DNA of 64,000 nt from a bacterium. Lineage in GTDB: Bacteria; B130-G9. Each line of letters starts with the position of its first letter. Within the stretch, counting starts at the first letter, position 1. Below, piece after piece: positions 59,567 through 64,000 of this stretch. The translations under genes were made by a program, and so were the position numbers. Location of the stretch: the NCBI GenBank assembly GCA_035527515.1, contig DATLAJ010000132.1, positions 10,486-74,485 on the forward strand. Direction: 5' to 3'. Under the pieces are notes generated by a model. That model ran no database searches. It had not been told where the DNA came from and saw only the letters and a list, made by a program, of their open reading frames with translations.

Positions 59567-60622
59567 TCATCTAGCCTCGGGCTTGGCCCTTGTCGGCAGC
59601 AAGGCTGCGATAACGATGAGCAGTATAGCCAACAGTAGTGGATACTGAAATCGCTCATTGTAGATCGTGTATGTTCTCGACTGAAGCTCCGTGGTCGCCA
59701 TCTTGGATATGGCGGACCGGATCGGCGCCGTGCTTGCTATCTCGCTGGTTAGAAGGGCGATCTTCCCACCGGTTATATCGGCTATGCTCGAAAGCCCAGT
59801 GAGGTTCAGCTTGCTGATAACAACACTGCCGTCCTGAGCCTTCTGATACTCCTTGAGTTTGCCCGACTCGTCGCGTATGGGTATCGGCGCACCCTTGCCC
59901 GTCCCCATGCCGACAACGTGTATTACAGCGCCCTGCTTGGCCGCATCCCTTGCCGCTGCCTCGAGGTCGCCAGAGTGGCTCTCGCCGTCAGAGAAGACGA
60001 CAAGCGTTTTGTACTTGCGTTCCCCGGCCTTGAATAGATTGCATGCTTTATCGATCGCAGATGGCAGTGCCGTCCCGCCAAGCTCCACTGAGCCCACCTG
60101 CACGCTCGATAAGAACATCGCAAATGCCCCATAATCCATCGTCAGCGGGCACTGAACGTTTGAGCGGCCCGCGAAAACAACCAGCGCTATACGATGCCCG
60201 TGGAGTTGGTCAAGCAGCCTCAGGACCGCAAGCTTGGCGCGCTCGAACCTGTTGGGAGCAACGTCCTCCGCAAGCATGCTCCTCGATGTATCCAGCAACA
60301 CTACAACGTCAACACCCCGCGCCGTGAGCTCAATCGTCCGCTTGCCGAACCTCGGTTCCGCAAGCGCTACCAACACCAGCGCCACGGCGGCAATAGAAAG
60401 GCCCGCACGCCACCGACGACGCCTATGATCAACTGACCCTAAGAGACGGCCTAAAACCGTTACGTTGGCAAATTGCGACAGTTTTCGCAACGACCGCTTC
60501 TCTGACCAGCGGTATAGCAACAAAAGAAGCGCAACCGCCAACGGAATCAGGTAAAGATAGATAAGATTCCCAAAACCGCTATGAAGCGCCTCAGCAATTG
60601 TTTCAAAAAGAGTGTTCATCAC
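59567..60622 (-). CDS. VWA-domain Bat protein (BatA/BatB)
   Basis: This 351-residue membrane protein has spans at about 20-37 and 74-89, then a von Willebrand factor A domain with an intact metal site DTSRSM (Asp111-Ser113-Ser115). Further features are GGTALPSAIDKAC and VVFSDGESHSGDLEAAA, with a final span at the C-terminus (PLLLAILLIVIAALL). These proteins are the core of Bat loci and bind partners through Mg2+. Typical loci have two such proteins plus MoxR and DUF58; only this one is seen here. The start may be GTG 60622 or ATG 60619. It is 50 bases upstream of batC. Confidence 0.9.
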   Translation of the reverse strand: MMNTLFETIAEALHSGFGNLIYLYLIPLAVALLLLLYRWSEKRSLRKLSQFANVTVLGRLLGSVDHRRRRWRAGLSIAAVALVLVALAEPRFGKRTIELTARGVDVVVLLDTSRSMLAEDVAPNRFERAKLAVLRLLDQLHGHRIALVVFAGRSNVQCPLTMDYGAFAMFLSSVQVGSVELGGTALPSAIDKACNLFKAGERKYKTLVVFSDGESHSGDLEAAARDAAKQGAVIHVVGMGTGKGAPIPIRDESGKLKEYQKAQDGSVVISKLNLTGLSSIADITGGKIALLTSEIASTAPIRSAISKMATTELQSRTYTIYNERFQYPLLLAILLIVIAALLPTRAKPEAR

Positions 60623-60740
60623 GCATGCCCGATATTACTGTTTCAGCGCCGCCGGATCATCTTTGCGGTTACCTAGTTTAACAAGTGATGAGCAAAAACT
60701 GTTCTCATTCGCAAGTACGCCGCACGGGGGATCGGACCGG

Positions 60741-62906
60741 CTACTCGCCCACCTTGGGCCCTACCAGTTTCAGCGGTGGCCGGCCCGGACCGACAAAGTA
60801 GCGTTCATAGACCTCAGCCTGGCCGAATGAGGCAACCTTCAGCCACGTTAGAGAATAGCGAATGGCCTCGACCGTGGGATGCACCTCGCTGTTGGCATGG
60901 GGTCTGCTGCCTATGAAGGCGTATGCTGTCGCCGCACCCTCATTCCCCTTTTGAAGCTCGTCGAAGTAGAAGGGATTGGAGTGGGGCCTTCGGATTCTCC
61001 TGCCACACAGCGCTGGTATCCAGAGACCGCTATAATCATGTTCTGGGACATTCAAGATTATGTCCGTCTTAGCTGTGTTCTGCTTGATCCATTCAAACGC
61101 ATTTAGGTCTGCCTGTGCCACGCCGGAGTTGGAGACCATAGGTCCAATATAATACCCGTGCAAATTGATGCAGGAATAGCCAATCAGGATACAGAAAAGA
61201 ACCAACACTGCTGAAAGCCCACACGCCGCCTTGACCAGTTTGCGATCTCGACCGAAGGACAATAGCTCAAACAATAGGACCGCGAACACCCCCAGGAAAA
61301 GCGCTACACGAAGAAACCTAAAGCCGACTGAACCCGGGACAGTCAGATTGGCAACCATCCGAACGGTAACGGCGGCGGCAGCTAGCGCCGCGCAGACGAC
61401 TGGCAGTATTCTCGGCAATCGTTGACCGAGCGAGGCGGACGGTTGGGCCTTTAACACTGAAATCGCCCGACTGTGGAGGCGGCGCATCTTGACCAACAGC
61501 CCTCCCAGGAGCAGCGCTATCGGGGCTATAAGCATAGCAGCCATCCGCTCCGGATACAGCGCGTAAGAGAATGGGAGCACCCAATACTGCGAATTGAGGA
61601 TCAACAACAGGAATACGACGGAGGAGAGCATGATCCACATCCGCCTTCGCCAGCTGAAGATGCTGAAGAATAGACCTAACACGGCAAAGCCGACTATGTG
61701 GTACCTGAAGACGCGAGCCACGTACAGAGGGATAGTCCACAAGCAGTTGTGGATTGAGCCATGCCAGACATGGTCTGCATCGCGCTGCCACCACTTGACC
61801 CATTCGATCTCCTTGGGGCTAACATTCACCGAGTATCCGGCCAGAAAAGGCGTAACCAGCAACAATGCGATCAGAAGGACCCATGCGCATTGTGCCGCGC
61901 AGGCCTTTAACTCCTGCGCTCGCCTCAAGATCACCGCGCGGACCAAGAGGCACAACCCAAACGCTAGCAGGAAGTAGGCTGCGGCGAGGAATGGGATAGC
62001 GTGTATTAGCAGCGCAGCAGCCCATAAAGACGCCTGAGCAAAGAGGTCCGGGAGACGATGATTCTGCTTCAGAGAAAACAACGCCGCGAACGCCGCCAAG
62101 ACAAGAGCAAGGGACAGAACTGTGGGATTGCCGCCCCATTCACAGTAGTCCTGAGGCACTCTCGCGAGGGAAGTTGCCGCCGCCGCGGTCACCAGCGAGA
62201 TGGCTTGCGTGAACCAGACACGTAGAAGCAGGAACAGCCCAAATGTGAGAAGGACGTAAGTCAGGCCAGTCCAGATCAAGGTGCTGTTCTGAACCTCCAT
62301 GCCGCCCATCAGCGAGCTGCACGCAGCAAGCGTCGAAAAGCCTATTGGATACTCGCCGAAGGAGTCGATAGGCAACAGCGGTCGGTGTGTTCTCGGTATC
62401 GAGTCGCTGTCGATTATGAGCCTTGCGTTGTAGGTGTGCATGCTCGGATCTGCCCCGGGAGGGGCATTCGGAGAGATGGCTGGCAAGAGCCGGGCTAAGA
62501 CGATCGCGGCAGTCAAAACTGCCAGCAGCAGACATGCGCTCTTGCCGAGGCGCCTCGTTGGCTGGCGAGGCTGCCGTTTGCGGCTCATGGCCAGAAAGAC
62601 CAGAATCCCCGCTAGTGCAAGCATCACCACCCAGATCAGCGATGAGAGTGAGATGGGGACGTATCGCGTGAGCCAGGGCAGCCAGGTCCAGCAGCTGATG
62701 CCGAAGAAGATGCAGTATATCGCCCTGGTGAAGCGGTCCAGGGATCGAAAGCCGCCCAGAACCCAGAGCAGCGCTGCGGGGAGAACGAACATCCCCACCG
62801 CCGGGAACAGGACCAGCAACACTAGGAGCACAATCATGCAGATCGTTCGGGCCGCCTCAGTGGACAACAGGTCGAGGGCAGCACGAAAACTTGCTTGCCA
62901 ATTCAT
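60741..62906 (-). CDS. Large polytopic membrane protein, GT-C-like
   Basis: A 721-residue protein with about thirteen spans. The first large outer loop includes SPNAPPGADPSMHTYNARLI and PLLPIDSFGEYPIGFSTLAA, with the acidic motif expected for a GT-C transferase. A further conserved run is RVPQDYCEWGGNPTVLSLAL. A C-terminal soluble part (FEWIKQNTAKTDIILNVPEH) would face the periplasm. The pattern of Asp-containing loop plus PIGF resembles unassigned membrane glycosyltransferases. It lies 118 bases upstream of the Bat VWA gene on the same strand and could be co-transcribed. Confidence 0.7.
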   Translation of the reverse strand: MNWQASFRAALDLLSTEAARTICMIVLLVLLVLFPAVGMFVLPAALLWVLGGFRSLDRFTRAIYCIFFGISCWTWLPWLTRYVPISLSSLIWVVMLALAGILVFLAMSRKRQPRQPTRRLGKSACLLLAVLTAAIVLARLLPAISPNAPPGADPSMHTYNARLIIDSDSIPRTHRPLLPIDSFGEYPIGFSTLAACSSLMGGMEVQNSTLIWTGLTYVLLTFGLFLLLRVWFTQAISLVTAAAATSLARVPQDYCEWGGNPTVLSLALVLAAFAALFSLKQNHRLPDLFAQASLWAAALLIHAIPFLAAAYFLLAFGLCLLVRAVILRRAQELKACAAQCAWVLLIALLLVTPFLAGYSVNVSPKEIEWVKWWQRDADHVWHGSIHNCLWTIPLYVARVFRYHIVGFAVLGLFFSIFSWRRRMWIMLSSVVFLLLILNSQYWVLPFSYALYPERMAAMLIAPIALLLGGLLVKMRRLHSRAISVLKAQPSASLGQRLPRILPVVCAALAAAAVTVRMVANLTVPGSVGFRFLRVALFLGVFAVLLFELLSFGRDRKLVKAACGLSAVLVLFCILIGYSCINLHGYYIGPMVSNSGVAQADLNAFEWIKQNTAKTDIILNVPEHDYSGLWIPALCGRRIRRPHSNPFYFDELQKGNEGAATAYAFIGSRPHANSEVHPTVEAIRYSLTWLKVASFGQAEVYERYFVGPGRPPLKLVGPKVGE

Positions 62907-63043
62907 GTCTTCAGGGCCTGCCGTTGGTGATTCCTGTAATTGGTTCCTTATGAACCTTTTTTCCCTGATTATAGGCCCAACGGGGTTTATACCCCAAGCT
63001 TAAATCCATGCCCTATCTGATTTTTCGTGCGTTTTAACGGACG

Positions 63044-63072
63044 TTGACGCTTTGCGAGCATCGATGTAGTCT
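63044..63072 (+). promoter_or_regulatory. Candidate promoter of the terminal beta-helix gene
   Basis: TTGACG (63044-63049) is followed after 17 bases by TAGTCT (63067-63072). The -35 is good and the -10 poor (3 of 6). The start would be about 50 bases before the ATG at 63128. Confidence 0.35.
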
Positions 63073-63127
63073 GTTGGGAGCATCTTTGATTCAGGTCAAC
63101 GCTGTGGCAGATTGGGGAGGTTCAATC

Positions 63128-64000
63128 ATGAGGTCTGTGGTCATTGTTCTTGCCTTTTTATCGGTTTTGCTTTTCATAGCTTTACAAACCTACGCGGCGG
63201 AGTATCACGTGAAGCTCGACGGGACGGGGGATTTCACGGCGATTCAGGAGGCGATTGATGTGGCGCGGGATGGCGACACGATCGTCGTTCATCCCGGCAC
63301 GTTCTACGAGAACATCCACTTTGAGGGGAAGAACATCACGCTGACCTCGACCGACATCTGGGACCGGGACGTGGTTGAGGCGACGGTGATAGATGGTCAG
63401 CAGCTCGCCTCCGTGGTGACGTTCGCCGGGACCGAGGACGAGACCTGCGAGCTGAGTGGCTTCACGATCACAAACGGCAGGACCATAGACGATGGGGCAA
63501 GCGGCTCCGTCGTCACGTTCGCCGGCGCCGAGAACGAGACCTGCGAGCTGTCGGGCCTCACGATCACAAACGGTGAGATAGCCGGAAGGGGGGCGGGAAT
63601 CAAGGGCCAGGACGCTGAATGCAATATACGGAACTGTATCATTACCGGGAACATAGCCACTGGGAGTATGTCGGACGGCGCGGGGATGGATCGTTGCTGT
63701 GGCGTGATCAGCAATTGCGTCATTAAGGAGAATGAAATCCTTGACGCTAGCCTTTACTCGGATAGAGCAGCTGTCTCCGACTGCGATGCGATTATCACAG
63801 AGTGCCTGGTTAGAGACAACAAGTGCAATGGGATGATATGGGATGATGGGGTAATGAGCAACTGTATCATTCGCGACAACTCCGGGATGGGCGTCAGAAT
63901 GGTCAGTGGGATCATGTTCAATTGCACGATTACTGGTAACTCCGGCACGGGCGTTACGTGCTACGAGGGTATTATCTCAAACTGTCTGATCAGCTATAAC
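63128..64000 (+). CDS. Secreted right-handed beta-helix protein, N-terminal part (3' end outside window)
   Basis: The frame stays open to the last base (291 residues visible). GGGGAGG lies 7 bases before the ATG. A signal peptide (VVIVLAFLSVLLFIALQTYA, cleavage near TYAAEYH) precedes the entry motif YHVKLDGTGDFTAIQEAIDV and DGDTIVVHPGTFYENIHFEG, the standard pectin-lyase-fold/DUF1565-like opening. It then has rungs NCIITGN, NCVIKEN, NCIIRDN, NCTITGN and NCLISYN with regular Asn-Cys ladders. A 69-base segment encoding SVVTFAGTEDETCELSGFTI occurs twice, 96 bases apart. Whether it ends with the EIDNAGF module of the other three cannot be seen. Confidence 0.9.
   Translation, partial: MRSVVIVLAFLSVLLFIALQTYAAEYHVKLDGTGDFTAIQEAIDVARDGDTIVVHPGTFYENIHFEGKNITLTSTDIWDRDVVEATVIDGQQLASVVTFAGTEDETCELSGFTITNGRTIDDGASGSVVTFAGAENETCELSGLTITNGEIAGRGAGIKGQDAECNIRNCIITGNIATGSMSDGAGMDRCCGVISNCVIKENEILDASLYSDRAAVSDCDAIITECLVRDNKCNGMIWDDGVMSNCIIRDNSGMGVRMVSGIMFNCTITGNSGTGVTCYEGIISNCLISYN

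Overview
The window looks like a chromosome segment of an uncultured, Gram-negative-type, heterotrophic bacterium with moderately high GC. It carries a group I chaperonin, a class II CCA/poly(A) polymerase, SelA (the bacterial selenocysteine route), a Bat locus, an AsmA-like protein, lipoproteins and a HicBA module. TGA is used as an ordinary stop codon throughout. The phylum cannot be settled from this sequence. The mix of right-handed beta-helix surface proteins with an 'EIDNAGF' C-terminal module, a DUF6485-type Cys-rich protein, SelA and an archaeal-type GatD points to a little-studied candidate lineage rather than a model group.

Layout. 1-2.3 kb: 3' part of groEL with a strong terminator, then an IclR-type regulator. 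2.5-7.1 kb: a minus-strand unit of two secreted beta-helix proteins with a previously uncalled 39-residue, RiPP-precursor-like peptide between them. 7.5-10.8 kb: a lipoprotein-type isoaspartyl methyltransferase, two paralogous membrane proteins, and a GalE-like epimerase whose 3' end runs into a heptamer array. 11.3-13 kb: a third beta-helix protein with nearly identical internal DNA repeats. 13.2-18.3 kb: PilZ protein, GT2 glycosyltransferase, a flagellar gene-tail relic, unknown membrane proteins, and a Sel1 lipoprotein interrupted by an in-frame TGA. 18.5-22.4 kb: GatD, a subtilase tail relic, and an intact subtilase. 22.7-27 kb: DUF6485-type protein, SelA, CCA-adding enzyme, YdjM-type membrane protein. 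27.1-28.4 kb: hicBA between two copies of a composite repeat that holds a decayed restriction-enzyme tail. 28.7-33 kb: DapA and a large FG-GAP secreted protein.

33.2-44.9 kb is dominated by membrane and cytoplasmic glycosyltransferases. It is interrupted by a four-gene phage-like cluster (large terminase, probable small terminase, a sigma region-4-like protein and a small basic protein) bordered on one side by a 175-bp multi-hairpin element. 45-51 kb: a HEAT-repeat protein with a degenerate receiver, a Tat-exported alkaline-phosphatase-superfamily hydrolase and a zinc alcohol dehydrogenase. 51.4-60.6 kb is a minus-strand envelope cluster: a VWA Bat protein, BatC, BatD, BatE, a small membrane protein and an AsmA-like protein. 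60.7-62.9 kb is another polytopic membrane protein, and a fourth beta-helix protein runs off the right edge.

Taken together, much of the window serves the cell surface: secreted adhesin- or lyase-like helices, glycan assembly and envelope maintenance. A notable theme is decay and repeats. At least four relics of gene 3' ends and several families of inverted or tandem repeats fill the gaps, and in two cases a repeat now supplies the C-terminus of a real gene.
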